A stretch of 46,619 nucleotides of DNA from an uncultured SAR116 cluster alpha proteobacterium (GTDB taxonomy: Bacteria > Pseudomonadota > Alphaproteobacteria > Puniceispirillales > Marisalimonadaceae). Positions 1-9,484 of the stretch are shown in pieces. The DNA lies in assembly GCA_902593735.1 (NCBI GenBank), contig CACJJL010000016.1, forward strand, positions 1 to 46,619. Reading direction: 5' to 3'. Position numbers and translations under genes: made by a program. The notes under the pieces were generated by a model. It saw only the letters and a list, made by a program, of their open reading frames with translations, was not told where the DNA came from and made no database searches. Every line of letters starts with the position of its first letter. Positions within the stretch are counted from its first letter, which is position 1.

Positions 1-71
1 ATAGTATATTCTTAATATATTAATATAATCACATTTATCTTGAAATAATACAAAGCTTTGAGGACAATTAA

Positions 72-1667
72 ATGAAAATTTTTTATAAAATTTTTGGTTC
101 TTTTAAGTTTTCATTTGTTCCACCTTTAATGATTTATCTTGCTGCGGGTGTTTCAGGCATTACAAATATAGTTGGTCTGTTTTTTGTAAAAGAGTATTTA
201 GATCTATCTGCAGTTTTTCTTGCTGGATTAGGTTTTTGGGCTGGTCTTCCGTGGGTGTTAAAAATGCCTTTAGGACATTTAGTTGATATTCTTTGGAAGT
301 TTAAATCTATTCTTGTAATAGTAGGTGCGCTAGTAATGGCAACCAGTAGCTTAATTATGTTTTTTCTTATTCAATATAAATCTGAAATGATAGCTATTTT
401 TAATGCAGAAACATGGTTTGTCATTTCAACTTTACTAGCTCCAATTGGATTTGTTCTGCAAGACGTTGTTGCTGATGCAATGACAGTTGAGGCTGTACCT
501 AAAACTGACGACCAAGGAAATGAAATAAGTTTTGATAAATTAAAGTCTATGAATGTTTCAATGCAACTTCTTGGAAGAGTATCTATCATTTTTGGTACAT
601 TGCTTGTATCAATGATTAATCTATTTGTTTTTTCAGACTCTTCAGAAATGAGTGAGTTAGAAAAAATCATAGCATATGGAAATATTTACTTATACTCTTT
701 AATAGTACCAATTATATCGGTAACAGGTATATTTTTATCATATTTAAATCACCAAAAAAGATATGAATTACTTATTAGTAATGGCATTAATCCAAAAAAA
801 GCTTCAAATATTATATTTAATATTCCTGAAGAAACTAAGCCAAATTTATTAATCATAGTAGGATCTATAATCTTTGTAATTTTCACTCTACTTGTTGGAA
901 CTTCAGAGATTGCTTTTTCACAAGAAATAGTTTTTGTTGGTTCAATGATGATAATTTTATTTTTACTTTTTAAGTTATCAAATGTATTAGATAACAACGC
1001 AAAAAAAATGTTAATTGGAACTGCTATAATTATTTTTGTTTTCAGAGCGATGCCAGGCGTTGGTCAAGGAGGAAGTTGGTTTGAAATAGATGTTTTAGGC
1101 TTTGACCAAGAATTTTTATCATTACTTGGATTAATAGCATCTTTTCTAACTATTTTAGGTATATTTGTTTTAAGACCTTTAATGGAAAAATCTTCAATGA
1201 CTAGATTAATAGTTATACTTTCTATTGCTGGTGCTTTCTTTATTTTACCATCAATAGCAATGTTTTATGGGTTTCATGAGTTAACATCAAAACTTACAAA
1301 TGGATTAGTAGACGCTCGTTTTATTGCTATTTTTAATACAGCTCTAGAGAGTCCGTTAGGTCAAGTTTCAATGATACCTATTCTTGCTTGGATAGCTCAG
1401 TCAGCTCCTAATCATTTGAAAGCTACATTCTTTGCAGTTCTAGCTAGCTTTACTAATTTAGCTTTATCAGCAAGCAATTTAGGTACTAAATATTTAAATC
1501 AACTATTTGTAATAACCAGAGAAGTAAAAAATGATTTGGGAATTATAAAAACACCAGCAGATTATTCAGAACTTGGTGTTTTATTAATTATTATTTGTGC
1601 TTTAACCCTAACTATTCCAATTTTAGTAACATACATGGTAAAAAAATTGAAATTACTTTCATATTAA
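72..1667 (+). CDS. MFS carrier, BT1/folate-biopterin-transporter-like
   Basis: A polytopic inner-membrane protein of 531 residues with about a dozen hydrophobic segments. The N-terminal part, with FFVKEYLDLS (about residues 38-47) followed by GLGFWAGLPWVLKMPLGHLVD (about 52-72), resembles the BT1/folate-biopterin branch of the major facilitator superfamily, where the loop after the second helix carries a D/K-rich gating motif. The substrate cannot be told from the sequence. The start is supported by a GAGGA ribosome site about 7 bases before the ATG. The gene converges on the oxygenase-like gene, with only 22 bases between their stop codons. Family membership is an inference from motif shape; membership of MFS in general is more certain than BT1. 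Confidence 0.7.
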   Translation: MKIFYKIFGSFKFSFVPPLMIYLAAGVSGITNIVGLFFVKEYLDLSAVFLAGLGFWAGLPWVLKMPLGHLVDILWKFKSILVIVGALVMATSSLIMFFLIQYKSEMIAIFNAETWFVISTLLAPIGFVLQDVVADAMTVEAVPKTDDQGNEISFDKLKSMNVSMQLLGRVSIIFGTLLVSMINLFVFSDSSEMSELEKIIAYGNIYLYSLIVPIISVTGIFLSYLNHQKRYELLISNGINPKKASNIIFNIPEETKPNLLIIVGSIIFVIFTLLVGTSEIAFSQEIVFVGSMMIILFLLFKLSNVLDNNAKKMLIGTAIIIFVFRAMPGVGQGGSWFEIDVLGFDQEFLSLLGLIASFLTILGIFVLRPLMEKSSMTRLIVILSIAGAFFILPSIAMFYGFHELTSKLTNGLVDARFIAIFNTALESPLGQVSMIPILAWIAQSAPNHLKATFFAVLASFTNLALSASNLGTKYLNQLFVITREVKNDLGIIKTPADYSELGVLLIIICALTLTIPILVTYMVKKLKLLSY

Positions 1668-1689
1668 ATAGATTTAAAACTTTATAATA

Positions 1690-2328
1690 CTATTCCATTT
1701 TAAAGATCATATTCATACTGAATGATCTTCGTTCCCCTTTAGTATAGAATGGATATACACCGTGATATAAATAACTAGGAAAAATATAAAAATCACCAAC
1801 CTGAGGTTTTACTAGGAAATTTGAACAAGTATATAAACCGGTGGATCCATAAATAAAATTAATATGACCATTTGCAGGATAGTGATCTTTATAATCCTCT
1901 TCCCATTCTTGATCTATTCCATCCGGGAGTTTTAAATAACCAACACTAGATAGAGTACAATTATCATGAACGTGCATTGGATTGTATTCATTTTCAAACT
2001 GTCTAACAAACCATGCTGCTGTTACATCTAAGTTTGGCTTTTTATTTAAATCTAAATTATTTTTACCAAATGAATTTCTATTTTTGGTATATTGGTGATA
2101 ATCTAAAACAAATCCAAATAAATTTTCAGCAGCGTATTTTCTTGTTTCTTTATCAAAATGTAGCTCTTGACTAACTTTACCCACAAGATAGTTAGAAAAA
2201 TCATCAAGTTTTTTATCCATACTTTCATTCAAAAAATTAACCATCTCAGTTGGCATTTTGAAGTATCCCATTGTAGGACCAAAAGGTGAAAAAAAATTTG
2301 GGCTTTTTTCATTCGTAAGTATAGGCAT
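1690..2328 (-). CDS. Putative 2OG-Fe(II) oxygenase-like protein
   Basis: 212 residues, cytosolic. A jelly-roll oxygenase signature is visible: NPMHVHDN places H119/H121/D122 as an HxH/HxD metal site, a distal histidine follows in SYLYHGVYPF (H189), and arginines R200/R201 in GERRSF could hold the carboxylate of 2-oxoglutarate. This spacing is typical of the small 'putative 2OG-Fe(II) oxygenase' family often found in alphaproteobacteria and cyanophages (TIGR02466-like). The family's substrates are largely unknown. The gene lies 34 bases downstream of the YeiH-type gene on the same strand, so the two may share a transcript. Confidence 0.7.
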   Translation of the reverse strand: MPILTNEKSPNFFSPFGPTMGYFKMPTEMVNFLNESMDKKLDDFSNYLVGKVSQELHFDKETRKYAAENLFGFVLDYHQYTKNRNSFGKNNLDLNKKPNLDVTAAWFVRQFENEYNPMHVHDNCTLSSVGYLKLPDGIDQEWEEDYKDHYPANGHINFIYGSTGLYTCSNFLVKPQVGDFYIFPSYLYHGVYPFYTKGERRSFSMNMIFKME

Positions 2329-2362
2329 GTTTACACCATAATTAGTTAATATTAAGTTTAGC

Positions 2363-3406
2363 TTATAACTTAAATATCGAAAGGTAAATAATGCTTATTA
2401 AAGCAACTACAAAAGAAGCTAGTAATCCAATTAAAAGAGGTTTAAGACCTAATGAAAACATACTTTTAATGTTTGTTTGAAGGCCAAGTGCTACCATAGC
2501 AAATAATATACATAAAAAAGAAATCTCTTTAGAAATCAATAAAAGATCTCTCCAGTAATTAATATATACAACATCAAGAAAAAGATAATCTCCAAGAGTT
2601 CTTACAAATGACAAAATTATGAACCCAAAAACAAAAAATGGAAAAAATTCTTTAATTGAATTTTTTACAACTACTTTTTCATCTTTATTATAAAGATAAG
2701 CAATAGTTGGTATTAAAAAAATTAAAAATGAATTTCTTAAAAGTTTTGTAGTCATAGCAGAATTTATAGCTTCTTCACTATTATATATTTCTGTGTAAAT
2801 GATGCTTGCAGCACTAACTTGAGCTGTATCATGAATTGCTACACCAAGAAAAATACCAGCAAGATCTGGCGAAAAGTGAAAATAATAGTTTGCTAAAAAA
2901 GGGTAAAAGAACACAGCAGTAATTCCAAATAACGTAACTACAGCTACTGCATAGCTTGTTTGAAGTTTATCAGCTTTGATAATTGAAGATGTTGCAATAA
3001 CTGCAGTTACTCCACAAATACAAGTTCCCATAGTAATTAGGTAACCTAAAATATTAGAAATTTTAAACAACTTGCATAAATAATTTATAATCAGAAATGC
3101 TATTAAAATATTAATTAAAATTAAAAAAACAGCGGCAGAACTATAATTAAAAAGGTCTGATAGACTTAAATTTAAACCAAGAAAAGCTATCCCAACTCTT
3201 AGTAGTTTTTTCAAACAAAAATGTGTAAATGGTTCAATTTTTTTAGAATAATATATATTTCCAGCAATTAATCCTAGAAAAATACATATGAAGGTAGATG
3301 AAATTAAAATATTCATAGATAATAAATATTGATTTATTAGAGTAGATAAAATTACAAAAATAGAAATTGTAATAAAACCTAAAAAATGTTGTCTAATAAA
3401 ATTCAT
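2363..3406 (-). CDS. YeiH/UPF0324 family putative anion (sulfate) exporter
   Basis: 347 residues with about ten hydrophobic segments. The family-typical stretches are present: GTCICGVTAVIATSS near residues 127-141 and GVAIHDTAQVSAASIIY near 188-204, the latter being the strongly conserved HDTAQV loop of the YeiH (Cons_hypoth698) family. Members are inner-membrane carriers sometimes described as sulfate exporters, but direct functional proof is thin. It probably starts a two-gene minus-strand unit with the downstream oxygenase-like gene. Family assignment is strong; substrate is not established. Confidence 0.85.
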   Translation of the reverse strand: MNFIRQHFLGFITISIFVILSTLINQYLLSMNILISSTFICIFLGLIAGNIYYSKKIEPFTHFCLKKLLRVGIAFLGLNLSLSDLFNYSSAAVFLILINILIAFLIINYLCKLFKISNILGYLITMGTCICGVTAVIATSSIIKADKLQTSYAVAVVTLFGITAVFFYPFLANYYFHFSPDLAGIFLGVAIHDTAQVSAASIIYTEIYNSEEAINSAMTTKLLRNSFLIFLIPTIAYLYNKDEKVVVKNSIKEFFPFFVFGFIILSFVRTLGDYLFLDVVYINYWRDLLLISKEISFLCILFAMVALGLQTNIKSMFSLGLKPLLIGLLASFVVALISIIYLSIFKL

Positions 3407-3454
3407 ATTAAAATATTTAGCATAAAAGAAACGCTAAAAAAGAAATTTTAATTT

Positions 3455-3685
3455 TTATTTTAAAAAATATTTTATATTTTCTTCTTCTTTACGTTTATGT
3501 AAAGCTCTATCAATTATCACACTTGACATAATTTTAGTAATAGCTGATCGTTTGCAATTTAAATTTTTTTGTGCTTGCTCTACTTCTTCTTTCTTATCCC
3601 AAACATGAATAACTCCATCATTCATATCTCTTAATAAATACCAGTCATTGTCTTTTTCAGATGACCAAACCTTTATACCATACAT
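3455..3685 (-). CDS. Small hypothetical protein, 76 aa
   Basis: I do not recognise a named family. The protein is soluble and charged, with no signal peptide. The N-terminal half is rich in tryptophan and hydrophobic residues (KVWSSEKDNDWYLLRDM, then HVWDKKEE), which looks like a small beta-sheet fold; the second half is a lysine/glutamate-rich helix ending in KRKEEENIKYFLK. Codon use matches the neighbours and the N-terminal pattern is non-random, so it is probably a real gene. It lies 48 bases upstream of the YeiH-type gene and 61 bases downstream of the phosphoesterase, all on the minus strand. Confidence 0.5.
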   Translation of the reverse strand: MYGIKVWSSEKDNDWYLLRDMNDGVIHVWDKKEEVEQAQKNLNCKRSAITKIMSSVIIDRALHKRKEEENIKYFLK

Positions 3686-3746
3686 TTCAAATCTCCATAA
3701 AATAAGTAGATAAGTAAATGCAAGAATGATACCAAAATGCTAAATA

Positions 3747-4412
3747 TTAAGTTTCAACTTCTCTACTTGTAAATTTATAAATAGATTTTTTTGTAAGCAT
3801 GTAAACGTAAGATTTATGATTCACAAATGGTTTTAAAGCTGGATCATTTATATTTAAGCCTCCAGTATAAGTGCCAAATGATGGTAAGATGATGTGATTA
3901 TTTGTATGCAACAAACATTTCGCTGTAATTTTTTTAATACTAGATTTTATCGTAGCAACTGGGTGAAAATGACCAGATATTTGAAATATACTTTTTTGCA
4001 AGGCTTGATGAATAAAATGTATATCATCAATAACATATTCATTTAACAAATTTATATGATTAATTTTTAACTTATTTTCATGATTTCCAAGAATAAAAAT
4101 TACTTCGTAATTTTTTATAAGTGAATTAAAAAGAAAAAAAGCTTTTTCAGACATCCTATTAAACGCATTTTCATCATGAAAAGTATCACCGAGAAGGATA
4201 ACTTTTTTTATATTTTGATTTTTAATTCCTTTAAGAAGTTTTCTAAGAGTCATTTCGCTATCATAAGGTGGTAAAAATTGACCAGAATGGCCAAAACTAC
4301 TTCCTTTTTCGAGGTGTAGATCCGAAATAATTGCAATTTGCTTATCAAACCAAAATAAGATGCCCTCTTTACTAATTTGAAATTTGTGTTTATTGAAAAT
4401 AATAGTCTTCAA
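3747..4412 (-). CDS. pdeM: DNA ligase-associated metallophosphoesterase (PdeM type)
   Basis: 221 residues. The calcineurin-like phosphoesterase motifs are in order: ISDLHLEKG (D31, H33), GDTFHDENAF (G75-D76), GNHE (109-112) and SGHFHP (H148, H150). The short length and the motif SSFGHSGQFLPPYDS after block I are typical of the ligase-associated subfamily (TIGR04123). The family acts with a helicase, an exonuclease and an ATP-dependent ligase in a bacterial DNA repair module, probably trimming ends. The start is a TTG that overlaps the TGA of the helicase gene (TTGA, 4 bases), so the two are translationally coupled. Confidence 0.9.
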   Translation of the reverse strand: MKTIIFNKHKFQISKEGILFWFDKQIAIISDLHLEKGSSFGHSGQFLPPYDSEMTLRKLLKGIKNQNIKKVILLGDTFHDENAFNRMSEKAFFLFNSLIKNYEVIFILGNHENKLKINHINLLNEYVIDDIHFIHQALQKSIFQISGHFHPVATIKSSIKKITAKCLLHTNNHIILPSFGTYTGGLNINDPALKPFVNHKSYVYMLTKKSIYKFTSREVET

Positions 4413-6832
4413 ATCAAACCAACTTCACTTAACATTTCATTTTCAAGTTCTTCAAGTAAATATTCTTCCATTTCAGATTTATCAATAGTTTGTTTGTTAA
4501 TTTCTAGTATTAGAGGCACTGCCAATGGTGAAATTCTATCAAGATTTTGATGAGTAATATTTTTTTCAATTCTTTTAAAAAATTCACTCAATCTATCTAA
4601 ATCTATTAATCCTCTATAAGAATCTTCTCTTGCTACTTCTAATAAAAGATGTTTTGGTTCATGTTTTTTAAGAACATTAAAAATTAAATCAGAGTTGAAT
4701 AATACCTGTTTACCAGTCTTTTTCTGACCAGGTATTGATCGCTCAATTAAACCTGAAATAATAGCGGCATCTCTAAAGTTTTTTTTCAGTAATGGTGTTT
4801 CTTCTAACCATTCATATAAATCATCTAACATAAGATCATTATTAAGAATAATATTTACATCTGTGACCTCATTAATTGACCATATAGCTAAGGCATAATC
4901 TGTAGCAACAAAACTGATAGGTTTACATCCAATGCGTTGCATTTTTTTTGACATTAAAAAACCTAGTGTTTGATTGGCATTCCTTCCCTCAAAAGTATAA
5001 CAAATTAAAAAAAATCTTTTTTTACCTCTCATTAAACGAGGGAACGTTTCAACTAAAAGCCCGTTTAAAGATGGTAAATTTGAAAATTTTGATTGTAGCC
5101 TTAACCATTCATTAATTTGATTTGGAAAATTTTTCCAAAATTGTTTTTTGCTCAATAATTTTCTTACTTCAATTGAAAGTTCTGTGCTTAAAGGTAATCT
5201 ACCTCCAGCATAAGATGGTATTTTAGGTTGTGTATTACTTGTTGATTTAACAATAACATTATTATTTGAAATACTTTGATATTCTAAAACTCTACCACTA
5301 AATAAAAAAGTATCTCCTTCATTTAATCCCTCTATAAACCATTCTTCCACTTGACCTAAAGTTCTATTCCCTAATTTTACTTTAAGCATATAAGACTCAA
5401 CAATAGTTCCTACATTTAATCTATATCTATTTCGTACACTTTTATTTTTAATTGCATAAAATTTATCTTTATTAACTCCTATCTTAGAATATTGTTCATA
5501 ATGTTTCAGTGAATATCCCCCGTTCTTCACGAACTCTAAAACTTCAAAAAACTTTATTTTTGTTAAATTTCTATATGGCCAAGCATTAATAACTTGTTCA
5601 TACAACTGATCAACTTGAAATGGTTCACTACAAGCAACACCTAAAATATGCTGTGCAAGAACATCTAAACTCCCCTTTTTTTCTTTTATTTCATCTAAAA
5701 ACTTATTTTTAATTGAATTTATTGCAGATAAACATTCTAAATATTCAAATCTATTAGATGGTACTAAAAGTGCTTTTGAAGGTTCATCAAATCTATGATT
5801 ACTTCTTCCTATGCGTTGTAAAAATCTTGAAATCCCCTTAGGTGATCCAATTTGAACAACTAAATCAACATCTCCCCAATCAATTCCAAGATCTAAAGAA
5901 CTTGTAGCTACCACACAGTCAATTTTTCCTAAAGACATTAAGCTTTCTACTTTTCTTCTTATTTCTTTTTCTAGACTTCCATGATGAATGGCAATTCTTA
6001 AATTATTATCATTTTCTTGCCAAAGTTTATTAAAAACTAACTCTGCTTGTGCTCTCGTGTTGACAAAAACAATTGTCAAAGATGATTTCCTTATTTTTTG
6101 GTACATATCTTTAATTGCATAACTTGCCATATGACCAGACCAAGGAACTCTATTATTAGTTTCTAAAATATCTATTTTAGGGACAGATATTTCTTCGACA
6201 TTTAAAGTTTTAGCCTTTTTTTTTGAAGTTAGAAATTTTAAAACATCATTTTTATTTTTTACAGTCGCAGATAAACCTATTCTTTTGCAATTTGGACTTA
6301 TTGAATTAATTCTAGATAAATTAAGTGAAAGTAAATCACCTCTTTTCGTATTTACTAGAGTGTGTATTTCATCAATAACCAAATATTTCAGATTTTTAAA
6401 ATAATTTTTTGATTCCTTATTTGATAATAATAAAGCCAATGATTCTGGAGTTGTCATTAGCATATCAGGGGGTAAAACCTTTTGCCTATTTTTTTTGTAA
6501 GCTGAGGTGTCCCCTGTTCTTGTCTCAACTCTTATATCCAAGCCTTGATCTTCGATAGGATTTGTTAAATTTCTATGAACATCGATGGTAAGAGCTTTAA
6601 GAGGAGAAATATATAATGTATGCAAATTATTTTTTTTTGGTTTATTATTAATTAAATCATTTAGTGATGGTAAAAAACCAGCTAGTGTCTTACCTCCTCC
6701 AGTAGGAGCAACTAGTAGAACATCATAACCATTCTCAGATAATTTCAACGTTTCAATTTGATGATCATAAATGGCCCAATTATTTTTTTTTAGCCAATTA
6801 TCAATAGGTTCAATCTTTAAAATATCTGACAT
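4409..6832 (-). CDS. Ligase-associated Lhr-like DEXH helicase
   Basis: 807 residues. Helicase motifs of superfamily 2 are clear: Walker A APTGGGKT (42-49), motif Ia-like YISPLKAL (about 74-81), DEIH (154-157), SAT (near 189-191), and the C-terminal TSSLDLGIDWGDVD and QRIGRSNHR blocks. The following 400 residues match the Lhr-core winged-helix and beta-barrel region. The length, and its position next to the phosphoesterase, exonuclease and ligase, place it in the ligase-associated DEXH group (TIGR04121) rather than the roughly 1500-residue full-length Lhr. The protein is cytosolic and is expected to translocate 3'-5' on single-stranded DNA. No Shine-Dalgarno is visible before the ATG. Confidence 0.92.
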   Translation of the reverse strand: MSDILKIEPIDNWLKKNNWAIYDHQIETLKLSENGYDVLLVAPTGGGKTLAGFLPSLNDLINNKPKKNNLHTLYISPLKALTIDVHRNLTNPIEDQGLDIRVETRTGDTSAYKKNRQKVLPPDMLMTTPESLALLLSNKESKNYFKNLKYLVIDEIHTLVNTKRGDLLSLNLSRINSISPNCKRIGLSATVKNKNDVLKFLTSKKKAKTLNVEEISVPKIDILETNNRVPWSGHMASYAIKDMYQKIRKSSLTIVFVNTRAQAELVFNKLWQENDNNLRIAIHHGSLEKEIRRKVESLMSLGKIDCVVATSSLDLGIDWGDVDLVVQIGSPKGISRFLQRIGRSNHRFDEPSKALLVPSNRFEYLECLSAINSIKNKFLDEIKEKKGSLDVLAQHILGVACSEPFQVDQLYEQVINAWPYRNLTKIKFFEVLEFVKNGGYSLKHYEQYSKIGVNKDKFYAIKNKSVRNRYRLNVGTIVESYMLKVKLGNRTLGQVEEWFIEGLNEGDTFLFSGRVLEYQSISNNNVIVKSTSNTQPKIPSYAGGRLPLSTELSIEVRKLLSKKQFWKNFPNQINEWLRLQSKFSNLPSLNGLLVETFPRLMRGKKRFFLICYTFEGRNANQTLGFLMSKKMQRIGCKPISFVATDYALAIWSINEVTDVNIILNNDLMLDDLYEWLEETPLLKKNFRDAAIISGLIERSIPGQKKTGKQVLFNSDLIFNVLKKHEPKHLLLEVAREDSYRGLIDLDRLSEFFKRIEKNITHQNLDRISPLAVPLILEINKQTIDKSEMEEYLLEELENEMLSEVGLI

Positions 6833-6849
6833 TATTATATATTACTATA
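6833..6849. promoter_or_regulatory. 17-base divergent start region of the repair module
   Basis: Only 17 A/T-rich bases separate the start codons of the leftward helicase gene and the rightward exonuclease gene. They hold no AGGAG-like ribosome site on either strand. On the plus strand TATATT lies six bases before the exonuclease ATG, the distance expected of a -10 box driving a leaderless message; on the minus strand TATAGT lies 11 bases before the helicase ATG. The promoters would have to extend into the opposite coding sequence. The promoter calls are inference from spacing only. Confidence 0.4.
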
Positions 6850-7839
6850 ATGCAATGGATTAATGAAAATTTATATATATCTCCAATCAATACATATATT
6901 GATCCCTATAAGCCAGTGGAAAATGCAATTATAACTCATGGACATGCTGATCACGCTAAACCTGGTCATAAAAATGTTTTAGCAACAAAAGAGACAATAA
7001 ATATTATGAAAATAAGGTATGGTGAAAATTGTGCAGAAAATTTTCAAGAGTTGCCATTAAATAAAACATTAAAAATTGACAACGTTAAAATCACCTTTTA
7101 TCCCGCAGGACACATTTTAGGAAGTGTCCAAGTATTAGCAGAATACAAAGGAGAAAAAATAAATTTTACTGGAGATTATAAAACCAAAAAGGATAAAACT
7201 TGTGAGAATTTTGAGCCTGTAAGATGTCATACTTTAGTAACTGAAGCAACTTTTGGACTTCCTGTTTTTCAACATCCTAATGAACACAATGAGATAAAAA
7301 AACTACTTAGATCTCTACAATTATTTCCAGAAAGACCTCACGTAGTTGGAGTTTATGCACTTGGAAAAGCACAAAGAATAATGGGTTTATTAAGACAACA
7401 AAGATATGATAAGGAAATTTTTATACATGGAGCATTAGAAAAATTATGTAATTATTATATAAAAGAAAATGTTTTTTTAGGAAAATTTTCAAAAACAAAT
7501 CTTAAAGATAAAAAAGAATATCAAGGTGAAATTATTCTTGCTCCACCTTCTGCAATAAAAAATGTATGGTCTAGAAAATTCGAAGATCCAATAATTTGTC
7601 AAGCTTCTGGGTGGATGTCAATTAAACAAAGAGCTAAACAAAGTTTAGTAGAGCTTCCTCTTATTATTTCTGATCATGCAGATTGGAATGAGTTAACTGA
7701 TTATATAAAATTAACACGTGCTGAAAATGTTTATGTGACACATGGAAGAGACGAAGCCATAGTGCATTGGTGTAAAATGAATAAAATAAATGGATTAGCA
7801 TTATCCTTATCAGGAAGAGAAGATGAGGAGGATTTGTGA
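6850..7839 (+). CDS. Ligase-associated DNA exonuclease, MBL/beta-CASP fold
   Basis: 329 residues. The metallo-beta-lactamase signature HGHADH (30-35) is followed by AGHILGSVQV (about 86-95) and FTGDYK (about 105-110). The C-terminal ISDHADW and VYVTHG blocks complete the CPSF/SNM1-like beta-CASP arrangement. This matches the ligase-associated exonuclease family (TIGR04122), which resects DNA ends in a repair module with the ligase. The stop codon overlaps the GTG start of the ligase, so the two are coupled. The divergent neighbours complete the quartet. Confidence 0.9.
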   Translation: MQWINENLYISPINTYIDPYKPVENAIITHGHADHAKPGHKNVLATKETINIMKIRYGENCAENFQELPLNKTLKIDNVKITFYPAGHILGSVQVLAEYKGEKINFTGDYKTKKDKTCENFEPVRCHTLVTEATFGLPVFQHPNEHNEIKKLLRSLQLFPERPHVVGVYALGKAQRIMGLLRQQRYDKEIFIHGALEKLCNYYIKENVFLGKFSKTNLKDKKEYQGEIILAPPSAIKNVWSRKFEDPIICQASGWMSIKQRAKQSLVELPLIISDHADWNELTDYIKLTRAENVYVTHGRDEAIVHWCKMNKINGLALSLSGREDEEDL

Positions 7840-9401
7840 AAGGTTTTAGTGAATTAATTGATAAATTGTTATTAACTTCCTCCAGAAATAGGAAAATTGA
7901 TATTCTATGTGATTATTTTAAAAACACTCAAGATCCAGATAGAGGTTTTGCACTAGCTATTATAACTAATAGTTTAGAATTAAAAAATATTCCAATTTCA
8001 AAAATAAAGGAAATAGTTAGAGAAAACGTTGATGCAGAATTATTTGCATTATCATATGATTATGTTGGTGATCTAGCAGAAACTATTTCTTTAATATGGC
8101 CTTATAAAGAAAATGGGCATCTTCCTCAAATTTCAAAAATGATAAGTATTTTGAAAAATATTAAAAAAGATGAGTTAAGTAAAAAAATAGAAACTTTTCT
8201 ATCAATAGCAAATGAAACTGAAAGATGGGCCTTAATTAAATTAATTAGTGGTGGTTTGCGAATAGGTGTTTCATCTAGACTAGCTAAAACTGCATTAGCT
8301 AAATTTGGAGATAAAAAACTAGATGATATTGAAAAAATATGGCACGGAATTGAAGCTCCATATGAAACCTTATTTAAATGGTTAAGTAATTTAGGTCCTA
8401 TCCCTGAAATTGATCTAAAAAAAACTTTTAATCCAATGATGCTTGCAAACCCGATTGAAGAAAACGATTTCACAAATATCAATTCTAAAAACTTTGTTGC
8501 AGAATGGAAATGGGATGGAATAAGAGTACAAATTATTTTAGATGATTTTAACATCAAAATTTTTTCCCGTACTGGAGATGATATAACTCAAACATTCCCT
8601 GAGATAAAGTGTCTTCAAAAAGAATTGGTTATACTTGATGGAGAGTTATTAGTAGGAAGAGATTATATTCCAATGAACTTTAATACGCTCCAACAAAGAT
8701 TAAATAGAAAAAAAGTAAGTCTAAAGCATATTTATGACTTCCCTGCTTTTGTAAAGTTGTATGATATTTTATATTTAAACAATAAGGATTTAAGAGAAAA
8801 GAATTGGAATGAAAGAAGAACAATACTTGAGAGTTGGTATTGTAAAAATAAAAATAGATTTTTTGATTTATCGAAAATTATTAATTTTAATAGTTGGAAA
8901 AATTTAGCTGAAATTAGGAAAAATGAAATTATCGACGATCAGCATGAAGGTTTAATGATAAAAAGTAAGTATAGTCCATATATTCCTGGCCGTCCCAAAG
9001 GATATTGGTACAAATGGAAGAAAGATCCAAAAACTGTTGATGCAATTTTAATGTATGCAGTAAGAGGTCATGGTAAAAGAAGTTCATATTATTCTGACTT
9101 TACTTTTGGTTTATGGGATGGAAATCAATTATCACCAATTGGAAAAGCATATTTTGGTTTTAATGATAATGAATTAAAAATTTTAGATAAATTTGTTCGT
9201 AACAATACAATTAAAAAATTCGGACCTGTAAGAGAAGTTGAAAAAACTTTCGTCATTGAAGTTGCTTTTGACTCAGTAAACTCTAGTACAAGGCATAAAT
9301 CGGGAGTTGCCTTGAGATTTCCTAGGATCAAGAGATTGAGAGAAGATAAGCCAATAAGCCAAGTATTACAACTTTCCGAGTTTAAATTGGAATTTTTGTA
9401 A
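7836..9401 (+). CDS. ATP-dependent DNA ligase of the ligase/helicase/exonuclease module
   Basis: 521 residues: an N-terminal helical DNA-binding region (about 1-200), the nucleotidyltransferase domain with motif I EWKWDGIR (adenylated K225), motif III-like FSRTGDD (243-249), LDGELL (267-272), EGLMIK and WYKWKK (motifs IV/V), then an OB-fold ending with a conserved R-rich tail. This is the long bacterial ATP-ligase group of TIGR04120 type, distinct from NHEJ LigD. It seals nicks using ATP. The GTG start (7836) is preceded by a strong GAGGAGGA ribosome site inside the exonuclease gene and overlaps its TGA by three bases. Confidence 0.92.
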   Translation: MKGFSELIDKLLLTSSRNRKIDILCDYFKNTQDPDRGFALAIITNSLELKNIPISKIKEIVRENVDAELFALSYDYVGDLAETISLIWPYKENGHLPQISKMISILKNIKKDELSKKIETFLSIANETERWALIKLISGGLRIGVSSRLAKTALAKFGDKKLDDIEKIWHGIEAPYETLFKWLSNLGPIPEIDLKKTFNPMMLANPIEENDFTNINSKNFVAEWKWDGIRVQIILDDFNIKIFSRTGDDITQTFPEIKCLQKELVILDGELLVGRDYIPMNFNTLQQRLNRKKVSLKHIYDFPAFVKLYDILYLNNKDLREKNWNERRTILESWYCKNKNRFFDLSKIINFNSWKNLAEIRKNEIIDDQHEGLMIKSKYSPYIPGRPKGYWYKWKKDPKTVDAILMYAVRGHGKRSSYYSDFTFGLWDGNQLSPIGKAYFGFNDNELKILDKFVRNNTIKKFGPVREVEKTFVIEVAFDSVNSSTRHKSGVALRFPRIKRLREDKPISQVLQLSEFKLEFL

Positions 9402-9484
9402 AAACTTTTTCACATTAATTATCTTGAATTAAAAATTTTTATTTTCTAACATTTGTAAAAGAATTTAATTCATAGGAGTAAAGT

